Below are positions 10,809 to 20,874 of a stretch of DNA of 64,000 nt, one piece after another. Position numbers and translations under genes: made by a program. Every line of letters begins with the position of its first letter. Within the stretch, counting starts at the first letter, position 1. The stretch lies in assembly GCA_964019425.1 (NCBI GenBank), contig OZ025781.1, positions 1,246,501-1,310,500 on the forward strand, in the 5' to 3' direction. The DNA comes from Flectonema sp. DT1601 (lineage: Eukaryota; Euglenozoa; Diplonemea; Diplonemida; Diplonemidae). Under the pieces are notes generated by a model that did no database searches, was not told the DNA's origin, and was given only the letters and a program-made list of their open reading frames with translations.

Positions 10809-12231
10809 ACACTTTTTGCACTTCCTTTGGACGTAGTCACATTCTGATCGAAAGCCCTGAGTAGAACCCTTGGAAGAGTTACCATCAGTTTTGAGTTGAT
10901 TTGTTTGCGTCAAAAAAAACTCAATTTGTCGAGTCTCATTGTGCAACTTGAAATGCATAGTTATACCCAAACTGTACTTCTCCTGCTGCTAATAATGTGA
11001 TGATGACTCTTGTGGTAAGGAGTCTTCTCCTTAGGTACCTGTGGCAAGGTACTGAAGGAGAAGACTCCTTATAATCAAGTTTTATAATTAAATCATCTCC
11101 GTATCAGAAGTGTTTTCTGAATAGACTGCATTCTGTCTCTTAAACTCTTCTACATGATAATGAACCTCAACAAGTCTGTTGTATCATTATAATGAGATGG
11201 CAGCTGGTCGTACACCAGCTGCTATGGCTGGTACGCCCCCCTTACTGGACACTATTGTCAGCACACTGGCATGTGCAGCATTCCAAACGGTTAATGAACA
11301 GTTACTGAGTAACCATTCTGTCACTCAACACTTGCTAAGTAGTTTTGACAGTTTCTTTCTAATTGTCTGTCCACACGGCAGTAGGAGCAGACATCAGTTC
11401 ACAGCGCAAGGTGATGATATTCATTCCCACGCATACGATGGTATGTAGATTCTGATATCAGATTTCGAATACTGCTGACTTTATAGATAGATTTAAATGT
11501 CCCCCAAGGACACCCTGCAACGTAACAGTGTCACCTCGTTGACTTTTCGATACCATTGAAGTCGGGCGAGGCTGCCTTGAGCTCGTTCTCACTTGACTGC
11601 ACAACTTCAGGAAGATCTTCATTGGTTCTTATACTTATGGGCACGTGGATTCTAGCATCCCAGGCCTTTCTGCCTATTTTTAGCCCAGCTTCCTCTAGAA
11701 AGCTTAACTTCCATCCTATTCTTCTAGACACTTCTCGCCTGTCACCCGTTTCCATGCTCACAATTGTTTCATTTACTACTGAAAGGACAATTGACACCAT
11801 TCCACAGCACTGCTATTCCCACAACCCTCACGGGGCATAGCAGTAACATCACCACCCCCAGAAAGGCATTCTAGCAGTTTTGCATGTTTACCTTCCAAGG
11901 TTTTTGAACTCCCATTGGACTCTTTCCTGTCACTCCACTTCGGAGGGTCTCCCATCTTGTCAATCAGTAATTGCAGTTGCTCAATTATCGCTTTTGTGGT
12001 CATATTTTGCTTTTGTTATGCTTGGGGCTCTTTGTAACAGCTTTGTTACTGGCTACAAGCAAAAAATGCAGGAATTTTTTTTTTTTTTACAAGTATTACG
12101 AGTAAATTGAGATCCCACACCCGGAATTGAATTTTTTGGGGCATGTTTCAGACGGTGTTGGGTCTCGATTGAGTTGTACATGCCCGCAGTTTACCGTTGA
12201 CCAAAACGGTACCAGACTTTTGACATCCACT
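10809..12231. other. Unique segment between the two K repeats; unidentified possible coding remnants
   Basis: Bounded by the K copies and, on the right, a LINE cap. On the minus strand two adjacent frames (12,003-11,776 and 11,800-11,531) give plausible-looking protein sequence (for example IIEQLQLLIDKMGDPPKW and ETGDRREVSRRIGWKL), and a Cys-rich stretch occurs near 10,800-10,860 (SECDYVQRKCKKCR). I do not recognise a family and the frames do not connect, so this may be a decayed gene. A strong hairpin sits at 11,009-11,079. Confidence 0.4.
11009..11079. other. Long near-perfect hairpin
   Basis: AAGGAGTCTTCTCCTT (11,017-11,032) pairs perfectly with 11,055-11,070. Inside it, GGTACC (11,034-11,039) pairs with GGTACT (11,048-11,053) around the loop TGTGGCAA. 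Outside it, CTTG (11,009-11,012) can pair with CAAG (11,076-11,079). The total is about 22 paired bases plus an outer stem. It could be a small MITE remnant or a miRNA-type precursor; the sequence alone does not decide. Confidence 0.6.
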
Positions 12232-12232
12232 C

Positions 12233-12265
<33 letters not shown>

Positions 12266-12524
12266 ATGTTTGATTATTTCCTCTTCTTTTTTTTTTTTTT
12301 TTTTTTCTTTTCTTTTTTTTTTTTTTTTTTTTTCTCTGCCTCTCTCTTAATTCTGTTCGTTTCTTTGAAACGAAAATTCATTTGAATATTATTCCTTGGT
12401 CAGCAACCATCATTGTCGCCCTTTGGGCCTGTAAAAAAAAATAAAAATAAAAAGAAAGTTTACATCGGGAATAGGGCAGGAGCCAAAAGCTCCCAGTCCG
12501 TTACTTCCCACTTTATCGAAATTC
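12232..12524 (+). mobile_element. LINE 3' terminal cap, heavily 5'-truncated copy
   Basis: Starts in a TATATATA tract, then poly-T, CATGTTTGATTATTTCCTCT, and the conserved final about 170 bp ending TTTATCGAAATTC. No satellite precedes it, so this is one of the shortest 5'-truncated copies. It lies immediately upstream of K copy 2. Confidence 0.8.
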
Positions 12525-12544
12525 TTTTTTTTTTTTTTTTTTTT

Positions 12545-13099
12545 CAAACAGGACAGCAGGGGGAAAGTTTGTTTCGTACCCCCCGGGTGCTTAGCGTCAC
12601 CCTCCATGCGATGCTTGCGCAGGGAGAGCCAAGGGTCGAGAACCCTGGAGATTACCTTTGTTTCTTTTTGTGACTGGATTGCAGTGGCGCAACCCATCAC
12701 CCCACCTGTTGGTATCTTTTTATTTTTTTTATTTAAAGAAAAAAGCAGGCTAAGTCGCCTGAGCTGGCATCGCCAGAATATTTAACTTCACATGGCAATG
12801 TCAGCTCGTGAAGGGATCCAGTTGGATCAAAGGTTTTCTCCCCCCCCACTCTATTTATCGTCATTGGTGCGCACCTTCGAACAGGAAGGCCAACACTGAC
12901 GGAATTTTTTACTTCTCTTCCCAGGGTTGAACCTTGGGAAAAAAACAAACAATAAACACAGTGTAGACAAACACCCGCCGGACATCTGCAGAGCAGCGAT
13001 CGATGTCGATGTCTTCGTTGTCGAACTTCCTGGCGTTTATGTTTTTGTTTTTAACAACAACACAACACCAACTAACAGGTTTGTCTCATTGCCCGTTCT
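12545..13099. repeat. K repeat, copy 2
   Basis: Direct repeat of 10,254-10,808. The right flank differs (TTCTTGTTTCCC here against ACACTTTTTGCA in copy 1), which fixes the boundary at CCCGTTCT. Confidence 0.85.
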
Positions 13100-13614
13100 T
13101 TCTTGTTTCCCTTTGCCGCCGGAAGAACGAAGGTCGACGGAGGTCCGAAGCATTGCTTGCGATGATGTTCCGGTATGTGTTGCGTCTCTGTTATTTGTTT
13201 GTTTCAACTCAATTGGTTCATCTCAGGTTTTAGAAGTCTTCGTCCTGTTCGTTGGGAAGGGCCTGAATCAAAAGTTCACTGCCCCTATTCCTCTCCCAAA
13301 TTTCTTATTCAGCTTGCCACATGACTGTGTGACATTATTGCTACATTGTAGCTCCCCTACAAAAACCTTATTTTTTGCAGTTGTCTTTTGGTTGTAGCAA
13401 CTTTTATTTTATGCTTTTCTAATGTCCCAAAGTTGGTTTATTTTACTTTTTTTTTCTGCAAGGGAACAGTCCAAAGCATAAGTCCGAACAGCCCTAAGGC
13501 CAGTGAACGCACTGATTGTTAGGTATTGTATTCCAGTGAAAGTTTGGTTTGTATACTTTATTTTTATTTTATTTTATTTAATTTGTTAAAAGAAAACAGG
13601 TAACTTTACATGAG
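13100..13614. other. Unique segment, nothing recognised
   Basis: Sequence between K copy 2 and J copy 2. An open frame continues in from the K repeat, but its translation is not recognisable. Ends in an AT-rich stretch with TTTTATTTTATTTTATTTA. Confidence 0.4.
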
Positions 13615-13804
13615 CATCGGCTCGAACGGCTCTGGCGAAGCGAGTGAACGAGTCTGATTGCTGAGTATTGTATTCTGTTTTCTTGTTCTTTTTTTAATTT
13701 ATTTCAAACAGGGCAACAGGGGGAAAGTTTGGTTTGTATCCCCTGGGTGTTTAGCGTCACCTGTTGAGGTGTAATGTATTCTGTTTACTTCTATCCCTTT
13801 GTTT
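13615..13804. repeat. J repeat, copy 2
   Basis: Near-identical to 10,032-10,230 and followed directly by LINE 3'-region repeats. J1 and K1 are adjacent at 10 kb, whereas K2 and J2 here are separated and in the opposite order. Confidence 0.8.
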
Positions 13805-13805
13805 T

Positions 13806-15710
13806 TCTTCTTCTCGACGATCAGATCCAATTGATCGACCTTTTCTTTTTTTTTCCTTTATTCCTTCCATCCCTCCCGCTCCCCTTATTTTAATAAAAAC
13901 AAGATCAGCTCAGCTTGATCGTTAAACTCTTTTTATTTATTTATTTATTTTTTTTTCATTTAAACTGATTGTATTTATATCTGGTTATTTTTCTCAACGA
14001 TCGGCTATGCCGATCGACCTTTAAAATAATTGTCTTCTTCTTCTCGACGACCAGATCCAATTGATCGACCTTTTCTTTTTTTTTCCTTTATTCCTTCCAT
14101 CCCTCCCGCTCCCCTTATTTTAATAAAAACAAGATCAGCTCAGCTTGATCGTTATTTATTTATTTTTTTTTTTTTTTGTTGGTCCTAGTCAAGACCTTAA
14201 ACTGACTAATCGGTCTTAACTTTAACTAAGTGAATGAACCCTTTCCGTTTTCCTTTTCCCTTTATTACTCTCTACCTGGTCTGTTATGTCATAAATCTCA
14301 TTTAATTTTATCATTCATTTTAATTTTCACTGTTTCCCATCTACATTTTATTTTCAAATAGTTCCGGTCTGTCTCTAATTTTAAATAAAACTGATCATGT
14401 TAACTCAATATTTTTTCTTATGTGCAAGAGATACCAACACGCAAGAGATACCAACGCACATACGAGATACCAGCACTTCCGAGATACCGACACAAAAGAG
14501 ATACCAAGACACTTAAGATACCAGCAAGGACAGTGAGAGGTAGAATGAACTCTCCTCCTTGTGTCCGATCCTGATTATTTTTTGTTGAATTGGTAGTGTT
14601 ACCTCAGTTTGCTACTCTCGTATCTGTGTTGTGTTAACTCATGTAAGTGATCTTAACTCCTGTTAAATAAAAAAAAAAAATTTCAAAAAAAAAGAAATTA
14701 AAAAAGAAGAATTTTCAAATGAAGTTATATCAACCCCTGCCACCCATTATGATCAATTCCGCTTGTTTTTTTTTTTTTTTTTTTTCTTCTTTCTTTTCTT
14801 CAAATATAAAAAAAAAATTAAAAAATATAAAAGATGAAACAATGTTATCATTGTTTTTTTTATCGATCGACTATGTCGATTACTTCCAGTTTTCCGTCCT
14901 GGTCAAGACGCTAAACTGATTGTTTTTTTTTTTTTTTTAAAAAATTAATAAAAAGAATATAAAAAAAAAAAAAAAAAGAATAAACAATGTTATCATTGTT
15001 TTTTTTTATCGTTCGACTTTGTCGACTAATTTCTATTTTCCGTTTCTTTTCTTTAAAGAATAAATAAAAAGAATTTAAAATAAAAAAAAAAGAATAAACA
15101 ATGTTATCATTGTTTTTTTATCGATCGACTATGTCGATTACTTTCTATTTTCCGTCCTGGTCAAGACGCTAAACTGATTGTTTTTTTTTCAAAATTAATA
15201 AAAAAGAATATAAAAAAAAAAAAAAAAAAAAAGAATAAACAATGTTATCATTGTTTTTTTTTATTGTTCGACTTTGTTGACTAATTTCTATTTTCCGTTT
15301 TTTTTCTTTAAAAAATAAATAAAAAGAATTTAAAATAAAAAAAAAAGAATAAACAATGTTATCATTGTTTTTTTATCGATCGACTATGTCGATCACTTTC
15401 TATTTTCCGTCCTGGTCAAGACGCTAAACTGATTGTTTTTTTTTCAAAATTAATAAAAAAGAATATAAAAAAAAAAAAAAAAAAGAATAAACAATGTTAT
15501 CATTGTTTTTTTTTATCGTTCGACTTTGTCGACTAATTTCTATTTTCCGTTTCTTCTCTTTAAAGAATAAATAAAAAGAATTTAAAATAAAAAAAAAGAA
15601 AAAACAATGTTATCATTGTTTTTTTATCGATCGACTATGTCGATCACTTTCTATTTTCCGTCCTGGTCAAGACGCTAAACTGATTGTTTTTTTTTTCAAA
15701 ATTAATAAAA
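13806..15710 (+). mobile_element. LINE 3' region: GATC repeats, AGATACC minisatellite, satellite; cap missing
   Basis: In order: GATC-hairpin repeats (13,806-14,160), a link beginning GTTGGTCCTAGTCAAGACC (14,178), the AGATACC minisatellite (14,424-14,530), another link, and satellite units (14,840-15,710). The order matches the tract downstream of the LINE ORF at 59.2-63.9 kb. It is cut at 15,710 by the cap of an inverted copy. Open frames here are poly-Lys/poly-Phe translations of homopolymers. Confidence 0.8.
14424..14530 (+). repeat. AGATACC minisatellite
   Basis: Six copies of a roughly 17-bp unit sharing GAGATACCA, with variable bases between. The same array recurs at 28,472-28,577 and 59,924-60,027 and, in reverse complement, at 27,015-27,120 and 35,256-35,361, always between the GATC repeats and the satellite. 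Confidence 0.85.
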
Positions 15711-17490
15711 GAATTTCGATAAAGTGGGAAGTAACGGACTGGGAGCTTTTGGCTCCTGCCCTATTCCCGATGTAAACTTTCTTTTTATTTTTTTTTTTTT
15801 TTTTTAACAGGCCCAAAGGGCGACAATGATGGTTGCTGACCAAGGAATAATATTCAAATGAATTTTCGTTTCAAAGAAACGAACAGAATTGAGAGAGAGG
15901 CAGAGAAAAAAAAAAAAAAAAAAAAAGAAAGAATAGAAAAAAAAAATATGAAGAGGAAATAATCAAACATGAAAAAAAAAAAAAAAAAAAAATATAAATA
16001 AAAAACGTTGTATGAAAAAGGAAAAAAAGAAAAAAAAAGACCAGAAAAGGAAAGAGAAAATGAAAAGGTATAATATTATTGTGGGGATATGAGGATAGCA
16101 GGGAGATGCTCTTTTTTTTTTTTTTTTTTTTTTTTTATTTATTATTTAAAAAAAGGAAACAATCAGTTTAGCGTCTCGATCAGGACGGAAAATAGAAATT
16201 AATCGACATAGTTGATCGATAGAAAAAAAACAATGATAACATTGTTTATTCTTTTTTTTTTTTTTTTTTTTTTTTTAAATCCTTTTAATTATTTTAAAGA
16301 AAAAACAATCAGTTTAGCGTCTTGACCAGGACGGAAAATAGAAAGTAATCGACATAGTCGATCGATAAAAAAAAAACAATGATAACATTGTTTATTCCTT
16401 TTTTTTTTTTTTTTTTTTATTCTTTTCATTTATTTTTAAAGAAAAAACAATCAGTTTAGCGTCCTGACCAGGACGGAAAATTGAAAGTGATCGACATAGT
16501 CGATCGATAAAAAAACAATGATAACATTGATTAATCATTTTTTTTTTTTTTTTTTTTTTTTTAACCTTTTAATTATTTTTTAAAGAAAAAACAATCAGTT
16601 TAGCGTCTTGACCAGGACGGAAAATAGAAAGTGATCGACATAGTCGATCGATAAAAAACAATGATAACATTGTTTATTCTTTTTTTTTTTTTTTTTTTTT
16701 TTAATCCTTTTTATTATTTTTAAAGAAAAAACAATCAGTTTAGCGTCTTGACCAGGACGGAAAATAGAAAGTGATCGACATAGTCGATCGATAAAAAAAC
16801 AATGATAACATTGTTTATTCTTTTTTTTTTTTTTTTTAAATTCTTTTTATTTATTTTTAAAGAAAAAAAAACGGAAAATAAAAATTAGTCGACAAAGTCG
16901 AACGATAAAAAACAACAATGATAACATTGTTTATTCTTTTTGTTTTTGTTTTTTTTTTATATTCTTTTTTATTAATTTTGAAAAAAAAACAATCAGTTTA
17001 GCGTCTTGACCAGGACGGAAAATAGAAAGTAATCGACATAGTCGATCGATGAAAAAAAAACAATGATAACATTGTTTATTCCTTTTTTTTTTTTTTTTTT
17101 TTTTTAAATTCTTTTTATTTATTTTTTAAAAAGAAAAAAAACGGAAAATAGAAATTAGTCAACAAAGTCGAACGATAAAAAAAAAAACAATGATAACATT
17201 GTTTATTCTTTTTTTTTTATTTTTTTTATATTCTTTTTTATTAATTTTGAAAAAAAAACAATCAGTTTAGCGTCTTGACCAGGACGGAAAATAGAAAGTG
17301 ATCGACATAGTCGATCGATAAAAAAAAACAATGATAACATTGTTTATTCTTTTTTTTTTTTTTTTTTTTTTTTTAAATCCTTTTTATTATTTTTAAAGAA
17401 AAAACAATCAGTTTAGCGTCTTGACCAGGACGAAAAATAGAAAGTGATCGACATAGTCGATCGATAAAAAAACAATGATAACATTGTTTA

Positions 17491-17525
<35 letters not shown>

Positions 17526-17826
17526 CTTCTTATTATTTTTTAAAGAAAAAACAATCAGTTTAGCGTCTTGACCAGGACGGAAAATAGAAAGTAATCGACA
17601 TAGTCGATCGATAAAATAAAAACAATGATAACATTGTTTATTCCTTTTTTTTTTTTTTTTTATTCTTTTTATTTATTTTTAAAGAAAAAACAATCAGTTT
17701 AGCGTCCTGACCAGGACGGGAAATAGAAAGTGATCGACATAGTCGATCGATAAAAAAACAATGATAACATTGTTTATTCTTTTTTTTTTGTTTTTTTTTT
17801 TTTTATTCTTTTTATTTATTTTTTAA
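15711..17826 (-). mobile_element. Inverted LINE 3' region, first part (cap and satellite)
   Basis: Begins with the reverse complement of the terminal cap (GAATTTCGATAAAGTGGG, then the GGGAGCTTTTGGCTCC hairpin) to about 16,112, followed by satellite units in reverse orientation. It is interrupted at a TTAA (17,823-17,826) by the piggyBac-like element and resumes at 25,335. Together the two parts form one copy of the tract running to about 28,222. Confidence 0.85.
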
Positions 17827-17843
17827 CCCATTAAGGACGGGGG
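17827..17843 (+). repeat. piggyBac-like left terminal inverted repeat
   Basis: CCCATTAAGGACGGGGG next to a TTAA. It pairs with 25,318-25,334 at 16 of 17 bases. Confidence 0.9.
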
Positions 17844-18127
17844 GTCCACTACAGTGGTTATTTTGAAATTTTATTTTCGCTAAGGGGAAAACCCGGCTAA
17901 CGCTACCCAGGGGGGTTGAATGTTTGAATTTGTAAAATACAACTGTTTTGTATCGCGTAACATAGCGATGGTTTAACATCTGTTAAGGATACAGTGACTA
18001 TGGTGATGCTTAACTTAGCCTTTTAAAGTAACTATTAGGTTTCGAGAGTAATCCATATACCTCTTACCTCTATTCTCTCATCATCAGTATGGTGTAGAAG
18101 TAAGTCAATCAATTATTTAGACTGAAG

Positions 18128-18175
18128 CACTCCAGTTTGCAGGACTGGAGTGTAGTTACTTTTGTTTCTTTTATT
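18128..18175 (-). promoter_or_regulatory. Probable 3' end of the RT transcript: AATAAA and stem-loop
   Basis: On the minus strand an AATAAA (18,175-18,170) lies about 95 bases after the stop codon at 18,267. It is followed by a perfect 9-bp stem CACTCCAGT/ACTGGAGTG (18,128-18,136 with 18,144-18,152) around TTGCAGG. This is consistent with the 3' processing region of the minus-strand RT gene. Confidence 0.5.
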
Positions 18176-18266
18176 AAAATATAAAAAAACTTTATATCAT
18201 TATTACTAGTTCGTAGCGCACTACTAGTGGAGCACTCTTCTACAATAAATGTAGAAAGTGTGATAA

Positions 18267-20528
18267 CTAATTGTCAAAGTCTGATACATCTTCGAAGTCG
18301 TGAAGCTCTGGTGTTGACGAGCGTTGCGGGCTGTTCGTCTTGTCCGTCTCGCTTTTTTGTTCCAGCGTGGCTTCATCGTCCTGCTTGTTTCTCTTTTTCT
18401 GATTACATTTTCTGAGAAGTGGCCTTAAAGGACTTTGTGAGTTCAGCCTCTTAATAATCTTCGACTTCTGTTTACTTTTGATCGTTGTAGTCATCCATTC
18501 CTTGACTTCTTCTAAAGTTATCTTTTGTAATGTTTTCGTTTCAATTTTATCTTCTTCCTTGTTTCGCTTGCCTTTGTTCAGATATTTATTGAATTGAATT
18601 ATTTGTATCGGACTTTGAGAATTTAATCTTTTGTTTTTAACTTTCGTCGGCGTTTCCTCTACAGACGGATTTTTGACATGAACCGTTTGTGTTATTAACT
18701 TGCCGCTTTTCTTGATAGATCGCATATTGGTTGTCTCTCTGTCCTTGATTACCGAGATAACTTTATTATTCTCATTAATCTTTTCATTTGTAACTTCATA
18801 TCTCGTCTTATCATCTTCATCTATATAAGTCGGATAGTCCTTTGAAGCTTTGAACAATGAACATTTGGTTAAATGATGAATAATCGATTTTTTAGTCTTC
18901 CCACAGTATCGACATATTCTCTTGATATTATCTGTGTCTACATATGTCGGTTCTATAGATCTTTGTGGCGGTGTGATAGGTGGCGTAATGCATGAGTTCT
19001 TGTTCTTCTTTGATGTCTCATCCGTATTGCCATTATCAGATGTGTTGGCGCAGGTATCATTTTTCGTAGTGGTTTTAATCGCATTGATTATTTGATCTGT
19101 CGTGCAAGTTATTGTTGTCGGTTTCTGTGTTTTAGAAGTGTCAGTGATCTTGATCAACTTTTTATCATTCTTGCCTTTTTTAACTTTCTTACGAGAGATC
19201 TTCTTGATTTTCTTGCTGCGTTTCGTATTGCCGAGATCCGTGGGTTTTGCCCGCTCATCCAGTATCGTTATTGTATTGGCTCTTGTTACCGTGTGTATAG
19301 CTTCCTCTTTGTTCATACGTGTAATTGTTACAGGTGTGGTAGCATTAGTTGCAACTATTACAGGTGTTGTTGTTCTAGGTGGAGTGAGATAGTATGTTGT
19401 AACTATCTTATTATCCTGTCTTTCCATCGAGAGATTACGAATCAACTCTCGATTATGACCGTTCCAACATGTTTTAGGCTCTTGGGCTACTTTCTTTAAA
19501 GTAGGAGTCCTAATGTTGTATTTTACAGGATGTTTCACTTCTGTCTTAGGTGCCGTGGCGTTAGTCAACATTGGTGTATCCATAAATGCATAACGATGTT
19601 CCGGGGTATTGAAATCCGGTGGTGAGATGGCTTTAATTTGATTTGTCCCAACATGGGTATCCGGTGGTGATATTGTCATGGTTTGGTATGTAATATCCGC
19701 AGGTGAGTCATAAAGTGGTGTATGACATTTTGTCATGTTTGGAACAGTTGGAATAATGTATGGTTTCGAACTTACTTTTTCCGGAGATAACAGTTGTGTA
19801 TCTCTCACCGGGGATAGCATTAGTACATCCGTATCTAACTTTTTAATTTCAAAGTTCCATGCTGGTTCGGTTTTTATAATATGAGTACCTCTATTGGTGT
19901 ATTTCATATTTAACATTGTGTCCATCATCTTAATCCGATCTGATGTACTTAGTTGTGGAAAGTATTTCCTTGGAACCGTATTGACAATATTATTCATTCC
20001 TTGAGCTATGACTTCTTTATTCTTTGTGATAATCTTCGGTTCATGAACTATCTTTGTTAACGTTGTCGCCTTTTTATCGTTAGTAATAATCTTCGGTTTT
20101 GTTGAGGCTGTGGTCTTTGTGTTAGTCTTCGGCTCTTGCTTTGTTTTGGCTGAAGCTGCGGTCTTTGTGTTTTTGATAGTTTCCGGCTCATGGACTGTTT
20201 TTGTTGACACTGTGGCTTTTTTAGTTTCATTGGAAGCTGTCTTTTGGATTGGAACCAGTTGTACCGTATTATCCTTGTCTATGACTTGGGTGTCGTTCGG
20301 TTTCTGTTTTCCTGCCATCGGTTTGTCGTGTTCAAGTATCGAAATCATTTCTTGTAGCTTTGTAACATCGTCGTCTTGAGTCACTATATTTGCATTATTA
20401 TTATCTTCCATTTGTACATCGTCATTCTGTTCATTTGTGACTTTGGTAGTTGAACTTTTTTGATGTGTTTTTACAGGAAGAATAAATGATTCGAAATCAA
20501 CAGGAGGGATATCTTCAGACGAATGCAT
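18267..20528 (-). CDS. C-terminal Lys/Thr-rich part of the RT gene, split off by a MITE
   Basis: An open frame of about 750 codons. The same frame stays open upstream of the ATG at 20,528 as far as the MITE edge, so this is probably the C-terminal half of the RT polyprotein rather than a separate gene. It is low-complexity: repeated HEP..I..TK..A segments (about residues 105-175), SPPD/SPAD repeats (about 275-310), a Lys-rich basic stretch (about 435-465), one CX2CX8HX4C zinc knuckle (RICRYCGKTKKSIIHHLTKC, Cys540 to Cys557) and a duplicated KRLNSQSP motif (about 634 and 694). The end is acidic. Such a tail could bind nucleic acid, but no enzyme domain is seen. The absence of stops over 2.2 kb in an otherwise decaying element suggests recent activity or constraint. 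Confidence 0.75.
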   Translation of the reverse strand: MHSSEDIPPVDFESFILPVKTHQKSSTTKVTNEQNDDVQMEDNNNANIVTQDDDVTKLQEMISILEHDKPMAGKQKPNDTQVIDKDNTVQLVPIQKTASNETKKATVSTKTVHEPETIKNTKTAASAKTKQEPKTNTKTTASTKPKIITNDKKATTLTKIVHEPKIITKNKEVIAQGMNNIVNTVPRKYFPQLSTSDRIKMMDTMLNMKYTNRGTHIIKTEPAWNFEIKKLDTDVLMLSPVRDTQLLSPEKVSSKPYIIPTVPNMTKCHTPLYDSPADITYQTMTISPPDTHVGTNQIKAISPPDFNTPEHRYAFMDTPMLTNATAPKTEVKHPVKYNIRTPTLKKVAQEPKTCWNGHNRELIRNLSMERQDNKIVTTYYLTPPRTTTPVIVATNATTPVTITRMNKEEAIHTVTRANTITILDERAKPTDLGNTKRSKKIKKISRKKVKKGKNDKKLIKITDTSKTQKPTTITCTTDQIINAIKTTTKNDTCANTSDNGNTDETSKKNKNSCITPPITPPQRSIEPTYVDTDNIKRICRYCGKTKKSIIHHLTKCSLFKASKDYPTYIDEDDKTRYEVTNEKINENNKVISVIKDRETTNMRSIKKSGKLITQTVHVKNPSVEETPTKVKNKRLNSQSPIQIIQFNKYLNKGKRNKEEDKIETKTLQKITLEEVKEWMTTTIKSKQKSKIIKRLNSQSPLRPLLRKCNQKKRNKQDDEATLEQKSETDKTNSPQRSSTPELHDFEDVSDFDN

Positions 20529-20572
20529 CACAGCATGATATTCGAATTTATCCAGTGGGAATCTTTTAACTA

Positions 20573-20874
20573 CTGCAACTGGAAATATTACTGCGCGGAA
20601 AAAACCGCACTAATTTCCAAATCTGCAAAAAACCGCACTAATTTTTCCACGCAGTAATATTTCCACCGCACTAATATTTCTGCTCAGAAGTGATTTTTTC
20701 TCCAGCTGCATTTTTCTGCTGGTGCCTTACACAGCAAAAAAGCAACCAAATTTTTTTCTACCACCAAGTGGAAAAAACCGCACTAATCTTTTCTCAAAAA
20801 AACCGCACTAATTTTTCCGCGCAGTAATATTTCCCCGCAGTAATTATTCAGCGCAGTAATATTTCCAGTTGCAG
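20573..20874. mobile_element. 302-bp MITE with 24-bp perfect terminal inverted repeats
   Basis: The ends are perfect inverted repeats of 24 bp starting CTGCAACTGGAAATATTACT, flanked on both sides by TA (20,571-20,572 and 20,875-20,876). The interior repeats the motifs AAACCGCACTAAT and GCAGTAATATTTCC several times in both orientations. No coding capacity. The TA duplication suggests mobilisation by a Tc1/mariner-type or other TA-targeting transposase, but the family is not recognised. It sits inside the RT gene and supplies the last eight codons and the stop of the upstream half. Confidence 0.9.

Noticed and set aside
12901-12960. tRNA or 5S-like promoter boxes around GGGTTGAACC
   Set aside because: Only a loose resemblance to a B box, no A box at the proper distance, and no cloverleaf can be drawn.
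10254-13099. K repeats as the two LTRs of a short retroelement
   Set aside because: The repeat ends are not TG...CA, there is no primer-binding site or polypurine tract visible, no RT or protease lies between them, and K also occurs alone and inverted at 4.8 kb.
14424-14530. CRISPR-like array
   Set aside because: Units are only about 17 bp with 9 conserved bases, there are no unique spacers of constant length, and the context is eukaryotic. It is a minisatellite.
14719-14919. Short frames rich in Lys or Phe throughout the satellite arrays
   Set aside because: They are translations of poly-A/poly-T and AT-rich satellite and recur on both strands.
18020-18152. Hammerhead ribozyme on the minus strand after the RT gene (CTGATGA, GAGAG/CTCTC stem, GAAAC), as in Penelope-like elements
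   Set aside because: The core strings are present, but there is an extra base before stem II, and neither stem I nor stem III can be formed with a GUH site in the right place. Probably chance.
18227-20379. Plus-strand frames overlapping the RT gene (18,227-18,415, 19,092-19,499, 20,110-20,379)
   Set aside because: Antisense shadows of the long minus-strand frame; cysteine/valine-rich translations with no motifs.
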